Shown piece by piece: positions 1 to 10,567 of a stretch of 64,000 nucleotides of DNA. Where the stretch lies: NCBI GenBank assembly GCA_038277395.1, contig CM076197.1, forward strand, positions 73,813,348 to 73,877,347, in the 5' to 3' direction. Positions within the stretch are counted from its first letter, which is position 1, and every line of letters begins with the position of its first letter. This DNA comes from Dryocosmus kuriphilus (Eukaryota; Arthropoda; Insecta; Hymenoptera; Cynipidae). The notes beneath the pieces are model-generated. The model saw only the letters and a program-made list of their open reading frames with translations, did no database searches and was not told the DNA's origin. Made by a program: the position numbers and the translations under genes.

Positions 1-500
1 TATCATTTTTTTGAGCAGATGCGTATTTTTTGAGTTATTCGTGAAATATGTTATGAAATATAAAGAAAACCACTTTTCAGCAAAACTATGCAAGATATGA
101 GAAAATATTAACAAGCAGAATTGTTCACCTTGGAAAGAGCTACAAAAGTTATTTATAAGACTCATCGTTTTACTTTTAAGAATCGAAATCCTCTATTGCG
201 AAATTTGGAATATCACTAAAGAACTTTACCAATCTATAATGTGTTAAAAAAAATGTAATTATCGAGCGCGAAGCGCGAGTTTCATGATGAGAATGTATTC
301 CTTAAAGGCGATAGAGCCTTAAGTAAAATAATTTCTTTCGTAATTTTTAATTTAAAGGTTTCTACGATCCATAAACACCGAGCGCGTAGCGCGAGGTGAA
401 TAATCTATCGAGTGCGAAACGTGAGTACCGTAAATAACTTATCGAGCGCGAAGCGCGGCGCGCGCAGCGCGCGATGAGAATGTGCCCGCGCAGCGGGCAG
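1..500 (+). mobile_element. HINE/Helentron-like non-autonomous element, 3' part (cut by window start)
   Basis: This is the 3' portion of the repeat that is complete at 1422-2511 and 21641-22791. It shows the same AT-rich block mentioning sequence such as CAGCAAAACTATGCAAGATA, then several GCGCGAAGCGCG-type palindromes, then ATGAGAATGT at 474-483 followed directly by a terminal hairpin (GCCCGC loop GCGGGC) ending at 500. The 5' end lies outside the window. No ORF of interest. Family assignment to Helentrons is inferred from architecture only. Confidence 0.6.
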
Positions 501-595
501 ATTTTTAAATACATATTTCTTTCAATGAAAAAAGAATACTCTGAAACTGAATAACCATTTATGTAATTGGTAAATGGTAGTATTTTTTATTTTTT

Positions 596-1260
596 ACGTT
601 CCCATCTCTATGAGAAGGTGTTAGTTTTATGTGAAAACTGACTGTCGCGGATTTCATGAAATCTCGACGTTTCGACCCCCTGAATCCGAAAAAAAAAAAA
701 ACGGTTTCTACGACGGTTTCTGTCTGTCTGTCTGTCGTCGTTGTCGTCGTTGTCGTTGTCGTTGCCGTCGTTGGCGCCTGTTCCCACGATAACTTTCGAA
801 GGACTAATTGGATTGGATTGCGCTTTGGCACGTTACTTTAAGGCGTAAAAATATAAGGACAAGTTCGTTAACCAGCCGTTTTTGACAAATGGTTCTGGTT
901 TTATCCATCATAAATTCTTTCTAAAAATCAAAAATTCAAATTTCCCGCCGAAATATGCAAGATACGAAAAAAATCATAATAAATAAAGTTGTTCAACTCA
1001 AAAATATCTACATATTTACTCCGTACCATTTTCTCGAAAAGACGCATGGTATTTAAGTTATTCGTGAAATATGTTAATTCATATAAAAAAATCCACTTTT
1101 CCGCAAACGTATGCGAGGTACGAGAAAATATCAAGAAGCAGAATTGTTCATCTTCCAAAGACCTACAAATTCTCTTAAAACCACGTTTTGATACAACTCA
1201 TACTTTACTCATTAAACGTATAATACTGTTCTTTTAATCAAAAAAAAAACATTACTATAC
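596..1260 (+). mobile_element. HINE-like element, 5' part, diverged copy
   Basis: The start (ACGTTCCCATCTCTATGAGA) is a diverged version of the 5' end of the complete copies (ACATTCTCATCTCAATGAGA). It is followed by the same block: GTCT/GTCG microsatellite (about 715-770), a conserved stretch containing ATAACTTTCGAAGGACTAAT, and one or two of the internal AT-rich repeats. The 3' palindromic end is missing here, so the copy is truncated or rearranged. The ORFs on both strands across the microsatellite are low-complexity artefacts. Confidence 0.55.
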
Positions 1261-1289
1261 AGTCAATAAAAAGTTATTAAAAGTTATTG

Positions 1290-1370
1290 AAAAATCTGCC
1301 CGCTACTCAGGTGCATTCTAATCACGTTTCTCGCGCTCAACAATCAATGAAATTATATCTAAAACATAAA
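1290..1370 (-). mobile_element. inverted fragment of HINE-like 3' end
   Basis: Read on the minus strand this stretch ends in AGCGGGCAGATTTTT, preceded by a degenerate GATTAGAATG and GAGCGCGAGAAACGTGA. These match the 3' terminus of the neighbouring elements (ATGAGAATGT and GCGGGCAG). It appears to be a decayed 3' end in the opposite orientation, lying between two forward copies. Confidence 0.4.
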
Positions 1371-1421
1371 TTTCGTAATTTTTTACATAGTTTGGCTGAA
1401 AAATGCAATTTTTTTATTATT

Positions 1422-2511
1422 ACATTCTCATCTCAATGAGAAGGTATTAGTTTTATGTGGAAACTAACTTTCGCGGATTTCATGAAATCTCGACGTTTCA
1501 TGACCCCCTGAATCCGAAAAAACAGGTTTTACGTTGGTGTCTGTCTGTGGTTTTCGTTGTCGTTGTTGTTGTCGCCGTTGTCGCTGTTTTCGTAGTCTGT
1601 TAGCACGATAACTTTCGAAAGACTAATCGGATTGGATTGCGCTTTTGCATAGTTCTTGAAGGCATAAAAATTAAGGATGAGTTCGTCAAGGAGTGGGTTT
1701 TGACCAATGGTTCTGGTTTTATCCATCATAAACTGTTTTCACAAAATCAAAAAAAAAAAAAACATTTTCCGGCTAAACTATGCGAGATACAGAAAATATG
1801 TATATAACCAAATTATTTATCTTAAAAAAGTCTACAAACTTTGTATTAACGATTTTTTGATAAAATGCACGGTTTTTGTTTTAATCGAGAAAACGTTATT
1901 AAAAATCAAAAATTCAAATTTCCCGCCAAACCATGCAAGATACGAAAAAATGATAATAAAGAAGGTTATTCAACTCAAAAAGATCTACAAATTTTAATTT
2001 AATTATTTTTTGATAAAATGTACGGTTTTGATTTTAATCGAGAAAACGCTATTAAAAAATCAAAAATTCAAATTTTTCGCCAAAATATGCAAGACACAAA
2101 AGAAATGGTAATAAAAAAAGTTGTTCATCTCAAAAAGATCTACAAATTTGCTTCCTATCATTGTTTTGAACAGACGCGTAGTTTTTGAGTTATTCGTGAA
2201 ATATGTTGTGAAATATAAAGAAAACCACTTTTCAGCCAAACTATACAAGATATGAGCAAATATTAACAAGCAGAATTGTTCACCTTGGGAGAGAGAGAGA
2301 GAGAGAGAATGATGAAAATGTATTCCTTAAGGGCGATAGAGCCTCAAGTAAAATAATTTCTTTTGTAATTTTTAATTTAAAGGTTTATACCATCCATAAA
2401 CACCGAGCGCGTAGCGCGAGTTAAATAACCTATCGAGTGGAAAGCGCGAGTGCCGTAAATAACGTATTGAGCGCGAAGCGCGCGATGAGAATGTGCCCGC
2501 GAAGCGGACAG
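1422..2511 (+). mobile_element. HINE/Helentron-like non-autonomous element, complete copy (about 1.09 kb)
   Basis: The 5' end is ACATTCTCAT (1422-1431); its inverted partner ATGAGAATGT lies near the 3' end (2485-2494) and is followed by a terminal hairpin ending at 2511. Inside are a GTCT/GTTGTCG microsatellite (about 1535-1600), a conserved block containing ATCGGATTGGATTGCGC, and four tandem AT-rich units about 155 bp apart (landmarks near 1768, 1922, 2078 and 2232, each with a variant of GCCAAACTATGCAAGATAC). A GA microsatellite sits at 2288-2309 and GCGCGAAGCGCG palindromes precede the end. A short inverted repeat at the 5' end, its partner internal to a 3' hairpin, and insertion in a T-rich site are the hallmarks of Helentron/HINE elements such as DINE-1. 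No transposase is encoded. Confidence 0.65.
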
Positions 2512-4174
2512 ATTTTTTATTTTTTAATTTACCTTGTTGGCATTTTTCTTTCAAATAATTCCTTCAAATAAAGAATGTACACTATTTGAAAAATCCAACT
2601 GAATTTTAATGCACATCTTTTGGAAATTTTTTCCATTTACGTACATTAAATTTCATGTACAGCGTGCATTAAAGTGCAAACACGCTAATTTTGAAATATG
2701 CTTGTTTTAGCTTCCACTTTACTAAATCATTTCAGTTAAAAAAATGGTTTAAATCATCTTGTATTTCTATTTGATCAAGTTTTGTTACTTTGTAGGTGAA
2801 TTATTTATCTCAAATCATATGCTAGAATCCTAAAATTAAATACATCTGCAGTGACTTATACATGTTAGGTTGAAATTTTGATTTCTATTTGTATTATTCT
2901 GTGGGATTTATTGTTTCAAATATCTGTGATACGATAAAAACTACAAAATTTGTTTATGAAATTAAATTTAAAATACTAGTTTATAATATACGAAACAGCA
3001 TAAAAAGGTTTTCATAATTGACTTTCCTTTTGCAAGTGCAATAAAATCACTTTCAGTTACCAGTACCTTAAATTTAAGTTGCGTGTGTAATTTAAAAGTG
3101 CTTGAATTTTAAAGAATTTTCTAACAGTGCATATTTACATAAAGACTAAAATTTTAACAAAATTGTATTTTTTGAAGATTTTAGTTCGAAATTCTTCTGT
3201 CAGTTCTTTCAGATTCAAATTTAAAACTTTTTTCAGTGCTTATCGTTTCAATTTAAAATGCTCAGATTCTTGCAAGTAGAATTCAAAATTCTTCATCAAT
3301 GAAAAAATGTTATTCCTGAAACCTTTTAGCATAAAATTGGTACATTAATACTTTCAGTTCAAAAAATCTAACAATTTTATAAAATTCGTAATATTTGCAT
3401 CATTTAATTTTAAGGATTCGTACAGAAAAATTTCCAATTTGACCTACGTTAAAAATATAAATTTTCAGAATAGATTGTTTTCAAACTGAAAATTTTAACA
3501 ACTACTGATTCAACCTTAAATTTTTCATATATTGAAATCATTCCATTTCTAACATTTCAGTTTTAAATTGCTTCATTTTTACTACTTACTCTAAAAAAGT
3601 GAATCAGTGAAAAATCTACTAAAGTTTCAGTATTTTGTATTCCCGCTTTTCTAAATTCACATGTGAATTTATAAAGGCATTGAAATTTACAATAACTTGA
3701 AGTGAGGTGCATGTGAAAATGAAGTTACGTAATCGAGGCACTGATTCCCCAGTAGAAAGACGACTGGAATTTCAATAGCCGTCACTAAAGTAATTTTTTA
3801 GTCATTTTCTCCACGTAGAAATCAGTGACTAACATTTGGAGTTTCAGTGATTTTTACTGATTCTCAGTGAATTTTCACTGTCTAAAATTTTGAAAATGCG
3901 TAAATAATTCCTAGTAAAATTCCACTGATTTAAATTTAGAGGATAAATTTAAAATTCTCTCATTCTTCTGTTCATACTTTGACATTGCTCAATTGTCAAT
4001 ACTTTGAAATAGAAATTTTGAGTAAGTTTAAATTAAAAAATGATTCAATTTTCTGAGCTTAGAAGTACAAATTATTCAATAATAGACGCTTATTAGTTTT
4101 AAACAGTAAAGATAGTATTGTCTTAAAAGATAAATAAAAATCTCAAAACCTTTTTTAACGTCCAACATGAAGAT
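2512..4174. other. AT-rich non-coding DNA
   Basis: No credible coding sequence or RNA gene is visible. The stretch is AT-rich. Around 3780-3900 there is a cluster of short CAGTGA/TCACTGA words in both orientations, which may be an old dispersed repeat, but I cannot define its ends. Confidence 0.5.
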
Positions 4175-4845
4175 TGAAATTAAAGGTTGGTAAAAGATAA
4201 AAAAGCCAACTAATCCATCAAATTTGAATAAAAAGTTGAAAAAAATGTTGTTAGCAAAATTCAAAAAAAAAAGGGGGAAAAAACAAAAAAATAGGAGGGA
4301 AAAAGAAGGCAAGCAACCAAGTCCCCTTCCTTCTTTTTCTCTCCCTCGTCTTTTTTGGGTCTAAAACCAATCAAGAACCAGTTATACACATGCCAACGTT
4401 TCGGTGCTCATATGAGTACATACCCTTATCAAGGCAAAGAAACAAAATAAAATAAAAACAAAAATAACAAAATAAAACAAAAAATGTAAATGAAATAAAA
4501 TTAAACAAAACAAAAGAAGAGAAAAAAGAAAAAAAGAAAACAAATTAAAAGAAAATAGAAAAAAATAAAGAAATAAACAAAATAAAATGGAATAGAAAAT
4601 AAAATAATATCTCTTAGCCAGTTCCATGTGATCGCCACGATGTTATATCCATGAAACTTGACTAAGGAATAAGAAAATAATAGTACACAAATATATGGGG
4701 ATTTATTTGGTTGCCTTATGTTCCCTCCTCTTTTTTCATTTCGTCCCACCCCCCTTTTTTGAATTTTGCTAAAAACATTTTAAAAAATTTTTTTTCCCAA
4801 ATTTGATCGGAGAGTTGGCTATTTTATCTTTTACTAACTTTTCCC
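4175..4845. repeat. inverted-repeat element with about 105-bp arms
   Basis: The arm at about 4175-4285 (GGTTGGTAAAAGATAAAAAA, then AGCCAACTAATCC and CAAATTTGA) is the imperfect reverse complement of about 4742-4845 (GAATTTTGCTAAAAACATTT, then GTTGGCTATTTTATC). The 456-bp centre contains a long A-rich run (about 4440-4600) and, on the minus strand at about 4392-4437, a GATAAGGG...CACCGAAACGTTGG motif of the type often seen near the ends of retroelements. This may be a MITE-like or Penelope-related remnant. The minus-strand ORFs here are low complexity and are not called. Confidence 0.5.
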
Positions 4846-5421
4846 GCTTTAAATGTTTGATATATTGTTTAAGACTTCTCCTTCGATCTCCGAAGTTAAT
4901 TAAGCTACCTTCACATTTTTTTATTTCAAGCGCAATAAATTCATTTTTTTTTTAATTTCCTCTTTTAAAAGACACAAAAATTGAAGGACTTTGACAAATT
5001 CTTCAATTATTTCTGTATTCTACTTTGAAATAATTCGCATATCCAATTTAAAATCCTCTCAATTCTAAACCATCAGAATTAAAATTATTGAATTGAAATC
5101 TGTTTCTTTTTTAATGGGTAAATTTTTAATTGTTTAATTTTAAAATCTAAATATTCTATTCAAATTGAGGCTTTAACTTTTTCACTATTTCAGTTTCATT
5201 AAATCTCTTATCCTGATTTATTAAAATTCCCCTGATTAGTGAATTCTCACCGAATTGAATCTAGAGAGATTTTTCTCGCATTTTCTAAAGTTAAGGATAT
5301 TCTTTTATTCCGTGTTTACTTATAATATTTTGGGATGTATGTAGGACTCTATTACGAAATCAAAATAAAACAAATATTTTTCAAAATAGAGCTTTATTTT
5401 CTCGTTCAATGAAGACATAAA
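4846..5421. other. AT-rich non-coding DNA
   Basis: No gene, RNA or defined repeat is recognised here. It separates two inverted-repeat elements. Confidence 0.5.
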
Positions 5422-6334
5422 TAGTTAAGACTTAAGTAAAAAATAATTCAACGTTTCCAGACCATCACCATTTCATTCAAAAAATTTTGTCGTTTCGTCG
5501 TTGGTACAATGACCTCATCAGAATTCCTTAGTAACTAAGTTTCTTCGATAAATATAATTATATCATTGTAAAAATAATCCATAGAATTTCATCGATTGAC
5601 GAGTTTGTTGCTGAGGTTAACATCGTGGTCGAAATTTGTAATGAATGAAGATGAAATTTAAAAAGTTTATTGTTTGAAAAATTGTAGCTGTCGGTTTATG
5701 GTTAGGATTTTCATCTTGGTACCCAGTCTGGTTATAATGCTTGTATGGATGTTGTCAAATAAAAATTTTTTGAGTTATACATTGTTTTGGAAAAATTTTT
5801 TCGAAAAAGTTACATTTTTTATTAAATTCATTGAGGAGTAAAGGTACGATGGCCTTTGCTCAATGAATTTAATCAAAGATGTAACTTTTTCGACAAAAAT
5901 TTTTTCAAAACAATGTATAACTCAAAAAATTTTTATTTGACAACATCCATACAAGCATTATAACCAGAATGGGTACCAAGATGAAAATCCCAACCATAAA
6001 CCGACAGCTACAATTTTTCAAACAATAAACTTTTTAAATTTCATCTTCATTCATTACAAATTTCGACCACGATGTTAACCTCAGCAACAAACTTGTCAAT
6101 CGATGAAATTCTATGGATTATTTTTACAATGATATAATTATATTTATCGAAGAAACTTAGTTACTAAGGAATTCTGATGAGGTCATTGTACCAATGACGA
6201 AACGTCAAAATTTTTGGAAATAAATGTTGATGGTCTGGAAGCATTGAATTATTTTTTACTTATATTACATCCCAGACGTTAAAAACCTAATGAGGATTGA
6301 AAATCTTCCCTCTATCAACATTAGTTAAGACTTA
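5422..6334. mobile_element. near-perfect 830-bp hairpin element flanked by a 13-bp direct repeat
   Basis: Arms at 5433-5835 and 5860-6262 are reverse complements with few differences and are separated by only 24 bp; even the spacer has a small AAAGG/CCTTT palindrome. The identical 13-mer TAGTTAAGACTTA occurs at 5422-5434 and 6322-6334, which looks like a target-site duplication and points to retrotransposition. The right arm contains CTGATGAGGTCATTG (about 6174) and then GACGAAACGTC (about 6197), resembling the catalytic core of hammerhead ribozymes found in Penelope-like elements, though with one extra base before stem II. No ORF is present. Penelope-type ancestry is an inference. Confidence 0.6.
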
Positions 6335-6750
6335 TTTTTCCCGATTGAATTTGGATATTAGTTTTTGAGCTCGTGCTTAGATGTAGGCTGTGCTATATGT
6401 TGAACTATCGAGGGCAGGTGCTTTAAACTGCTCAGCTGTTGCTTCAAATACACGCATTGCGTACTACACTAACGTAGTGTACATTCACGTGACATCAACG
6501 CCTGTCTACAATACATACAAACAGACAACCCCAAACTCAGGACATATTCTCAACATGCAAGCGCATCTATTTGTCCCAAGCGAGAGACAATATGTACAAC
6601 TTATCGCTTGAGAAAATTCGATAACAGTTTATCGACCAGTTTCTTTATCAGCGATATTCTATCAAGCCGTGAGAAAGTTTAATTATTATTTTTATTGCGT
6701 TAAAAATACAGGAATTCGGATGGAATGTAGCAACTAATTTACTTTCATTC
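6335..6750. other. non-coding DNA between repeats
   Basis: No supported gene. A 73-codon ORF at 6390-6611 has no recognisable motif and lies between two mobile elements, so it is not called. Confidence 0.4.
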
Positions 6751-9105
6751 CAAAGGACCCCGCACCAAATGTACAGAAAGCTAGCTTTATGATAAAAAAT
6801 TATAAATATAATTTTTTTTTACATTTTATAACCTGAAAACTGAAAATTCAAAAGAAAAAACTAAGAAAAATGGACAGATTTTCGACAAACACTTGTCAAA
6901 GTTTCAATTTTTACATGTATTTTAATGGAAAAATGCTTATTTTAGTGAACTGTTTTTTTTTTTTCTCAAAACCTCTATGATAGATTTGGCTAAAGATTTT
7001 ATATTTTGACAATCAGACTTACCGTAACAAAAGGTTCATACCCAGGAACTAAAAAGATTAACGATTTTTTGGGTATACAGCATGTTTTTGGGGGTGTTAT
7101 CGTACTTTAAACATCTAAGTATGGAAATCATCATTTCTTATTAACTACAATCTCTATCAAAAAAAAATCTTTTTCAGAATTTTTCAATGTAAATAGAGTC
7201 TCCTATTTTTGGGATCCTCAAAAATACCAATTCTGATTTTTGTGCTGCAACCCTTATCGCCAAAAACCACCCCACAACTACCACGAAGATAAGACTTTTT
7301 CTAAAAAAAAAAATCTTTTTCAGAATTTTTCAATGTAAATCGAGTCTCCTATTTTTGAGAAATGGTATTTTTGAGGATCCCAAAAATAGGAGACTCGATT
7401 TACATTAAAAAATTCTGAAAAGAATTTTTTTGAAAAAGTCTTATCTAGTTGTGGAGTGGTTTTTGGCGATAAGGGTTGGAGCCCAAAAATCAGAATTGGT
7501 ATTTTTGAGGATCCCAAGAATAGGAGACTCTATTTACTTTGCAAAATTCTGAAAAAGATTTTTTTTGAAAAAGTCTTATCTTCGTGGTAGTTGTGGAGTG
7601 GTTTTTGGCGATAAGGGTTGGAGCCCAAAAATCAGAATTGGTATTTTTGAGGATCCCAAAAATAGGAGACTCTATTTACATTGCAAATTTCTGAAAAAGA
7701 TTTTTTTTTAAAAAGTCTTATCTTCGTGGTAGTTGTGGGGTGGTTTTTGGCGATAAGGGTTGGAGCCCAAAAATCAGAATTGGTATTTTTGAGGATCCCA
7801 AAAATAGGAGACTCTATTTACATTAAAAATTTCTGAAAAAGAATTTTTTTTAAAAAGTCTTATCTTCGTGGTAGTTGTGGGGTGGTTTTTGGCGATAAGG
7901 GTTGGAGCCCAAAAATCAGAATTGGTATTTTTGAGGATCCCAAAAATAGGAGACTCGATTTACATTAAAAAATTTCTGAAAAAGATTTTTTTTGAAAAAG
8001 TCTTATCTTCGTGGTAGTTGTGGAGTGGTTTTTGGCGATAAGGGTTGGAGCCCAAAAATCAGAATTGGTATTTTTGAGGATCCCAAAAATAGGAGACTCT
8101 ATTTACATTGCAAATTTCTGAAAAAGATTTTTTTTTAAAAAGTCTTATCTTCGTGGTAGTTGTGGGGTGGTTTTTGGCGATAAGGGTTGGAGCCCAAAAA
8201 TCAGAATTGGTATTTTTGAGGATCCCAAAAATAGGAGACTCTATTTACATTGCAAATTTCTGAAAAAGATTTTTTCTAAAAAGTCTTAAGAATGGAGCCC
8301 AAAAACCCCCCCCTGCCCCCGAGCTTGGTTTTTTTCAGAATTGGTATTTTTGAGGATCCCAAAAATAGGAGACTCGATTTACATTAAAAAATTCTGAAAA
8401 GAATTTTTTTGAAAAAGTCTTATCTTCGTGGTAGTTGTGGAGTGGTTTTTGGCGATAAGGGTTGGAGCCCAAAAATCAGAATTGGTATTTTTGAGGATCC
8501 CAAAAATAGGAGACTCTATTTACATTGCAAATTTCTGAAAAAGATTTTTTTTTAAAAAGTCTTATCTTCGTGGTAGTTGTGGGGTGGTTTTTGGCGATAA
8601 GGGTTGGAGCCCAAAAATCAGAATTGGTATTTTTGAGAATCCCAAAAATAGGAGACTCTATTTACATTGAAAAATTCTGAAAAACATTTTTTTTTTTGAT
8701 AGAGATTGTAGTTAATAAGAAATGATGATTTCCATACTTAGATGTTTAAGGTATGATAACACCCCCAAAAACATGCTGTATATCCAAAAAATCGTTAATC
8801 CTTTTAGTTCCTGGGTATGAACCTTTTGTTACGGTAAGTCTGATTGTCAAAATATAAAACCTTTAGCCAAATCTATCATAGAGGTTTTGAGAAAAAAAAA
8901 ACATTTCACTAAAATAAGCATTTTTCCATTAAAATACATGTAAAAATTGAAACTTTGACAAGTGTTTGTCGAAAATCTGTCCATTTTTCTTAGTTTTTTC
9001 TTTTGAATTTTCAGTTTTCAGGTTATAAAATGTAAAAAAAAAAAATTATATTTATAATTTTTTATCATAAAGCTATTTTCTGTACATTTGGTGCGGGGTC
9101 CTTTG
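6751..9105. mobile_element. foldback-type element (2.35 kb) with 408-bp terminal arms
   Basis: The outer arms 6751-7158 and 8698-9105 are inverted copies of each other and each is about 408 bp. The termini read CAAAGGACCCCGCACCAAAT on the left and the complement on the right. Between them lies one unit in inverted orientation (about 7170-7320), then a direct tandem array (7320-8697, annotated separately). I find no transposase ORF and no convincing target-site duplication. Long terminal inverted repeats enclosing tandem repeats are the structure of foldback transposons; the family is not identified. Confidence 0.65.
7320..8697. repeat. tandem array of about 142-bp units
   Basis: About nine units are visible, marked by GGTTGGAGCCCAAAAATCAG near 7474, 7616, 7758, 7900, 8043, 8185, 8460 and 8603, with one degenerate unit near 8285. 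The spacing is 142-143 bp. Each unit also contains GAGGATCCCAAAAATAGGAG and TTAGTTGTGGGGTGG-like sequence. Adjacent units differ by few substitutions (for example CTCGATTTAC versus CTCTATTTAC, GTGGAG versus GTGGGG) that alternate along the array, suggesting duplication of two-unit blocks. A unit copy in inverted orientation lies at the left edge. Confidence 0.8.
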
Positions 9106-10551
9106 AATTAATCTGCTAAAGCGATTATTTTCTCAATAGAAATGACTCAGTTTTCACTTAAACCTTCCTCGATTAATTAAATCAGTTTTTGACTGATTGA
9201 GAGTGTTCAGTTATAACACAAATGCGTAATTAATACAACATTTCGAGTTTGAAAAATCCCTTCAAAATGGGAGGGATAAATGCTGGGTTTAAGTGCCCTA
9301 TTATTCTTATTTTCCCGAGTCAAAGTGAAATGGGGAGTATCAATTGTTTTATATTTATTTTGCTGATTATATCGATTTGTAGTGAAGCGAACAAGAGTCT
9401 CGGCGACTTAGTAAAACAACTTTAGCAAATAAGATATTCAGTGCAATTTTCTTGCAGCCACAGACAGTCCTCGAAAAAAACTCGATTCGATCCTCTTCTA
9501 ATACAGCCGGCTTTTGCTTAACGTCGACCCTCGATATTCAAGATAAGAATATAAAGCTATATATTTCCGCGAAAGTACTGCTTTCTTTCTACTTGTTTTT
9601 TTTTTCTTATTTCGTGTACTTCTGAGATTATCGTGCACTCGGACAAGCTTTACAAACGGAAATCGGAATCAATGCTCTTTCAACTACTTTGCTAATTTAC
9701 CCAGACCGAGTTCTTTTCAATTGCAAGGGTTCAAAACATAGATCGATTCTCGGTGTCTTTCGTTATTCCCATCGTCAGTTTAAAAGTAGGTACGCCATTT
9801 TTATAAATCGGGATTACGAATAATTTAAATTATCCTTTTTCTTAATTAATAATATCTAATTATACATTTTTCTTTTCCATACGTAGTCAGTGTAATCTAA
9901 TAATAAATTATAAGAAAATATGATAAGCTTATTTCCTGAGTCATTATAATTAAAACTATAATCATTTTAATTTTTGAAAAATAACCTACTTAAGTGGAAT
10001 AGGGTGCATATCAATTACAATGTTCCCCTATTTATGTGTCTGCTCATATATAGAGAAAGCGCTTAAATTGAAGGGCGCATACAATTATGCTATCATGACC
10101 AGTAAAATTAATTATTTTGTCTCTAAGTTCTCCTAACTATTCTAAAAGCAGACTGAGAACACACAACTTTTTATAGTTAGCCCTAAAAAAAAACGATGTC
10201 TTTCTTACGATAATTTTAAGAACATCCACAAAGCCCCATTTTCATAATAAATTTCTAATGGCATATAATTACATAATTACATACCTTACATCACATAAAA
10301 GTCGTAATTGTGTAATTTCTGTGCATAAAAGTTGCTTTAAAGAATAATAAACAAGTGTAAATTTTAATGTGTCATGGAGAAAGCGACAAATTAAAATATC
10401 GGTCTATAACTTCGAATTACATTAAATTTGTACCAATTTGGAAAGAAAATTTCATGTGTAATGAATACAATCTACTGTAATATTGAATGCTGTCTATAAA
10501 AATGCTTTATCGAGAATCAATAATAATAAAAAAAATATATTTTTGTTTCAG
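9106..10551. other. single-copy non-coding DNA upstream of the first coding exon
   Basis: No repeat or ORF is recognised. It ends in a pyrimidine-rich tract and TTTTTGTTTCAG at 10540-10551, a good 3' splice site. It is therefore probably the 3' end of an intron in the 5' UTR, with the first exon(s) of prospero outside the window or unrecognised here. Confidence 0.4.
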
Positions 10552-10567
10552 ACGTATACTATAAAAG
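10540..10567 (+). promoter_or_regulatory. pros: candidate 3' splice site, or alternative TATA-box promoter, of the 5' UTR exon
   Basis: TTTTTGTTTCAG (10540-10551) is a plausible acceptor that would begin a 5' UTR exon at 10552. Immediately after it, TATAAAAG at 10560-10567 would serve as a TATA box if transcription instead started near 10590. The two readings are exclusive for a given transcript and the sequence alone does not decide. I prefer the acceptor because composition changes sharply to GC- and purine-rich just downstream. Confidence 0.35.

Noticed and set aside
440..500. Bacterial origin (contamination or transfer) suggested by REP-like GC palindromes
   Set aside because: They occur at matching positions within AT-rich repeats, including one copy inside an intron of an insect gene, so they belong to a host mobile element.
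7320..8697. CRISPR-like array
   Set aside because: Units are 142 bp long and directly adjacent with no unique spacers, inside a eukaryotic foldback element.
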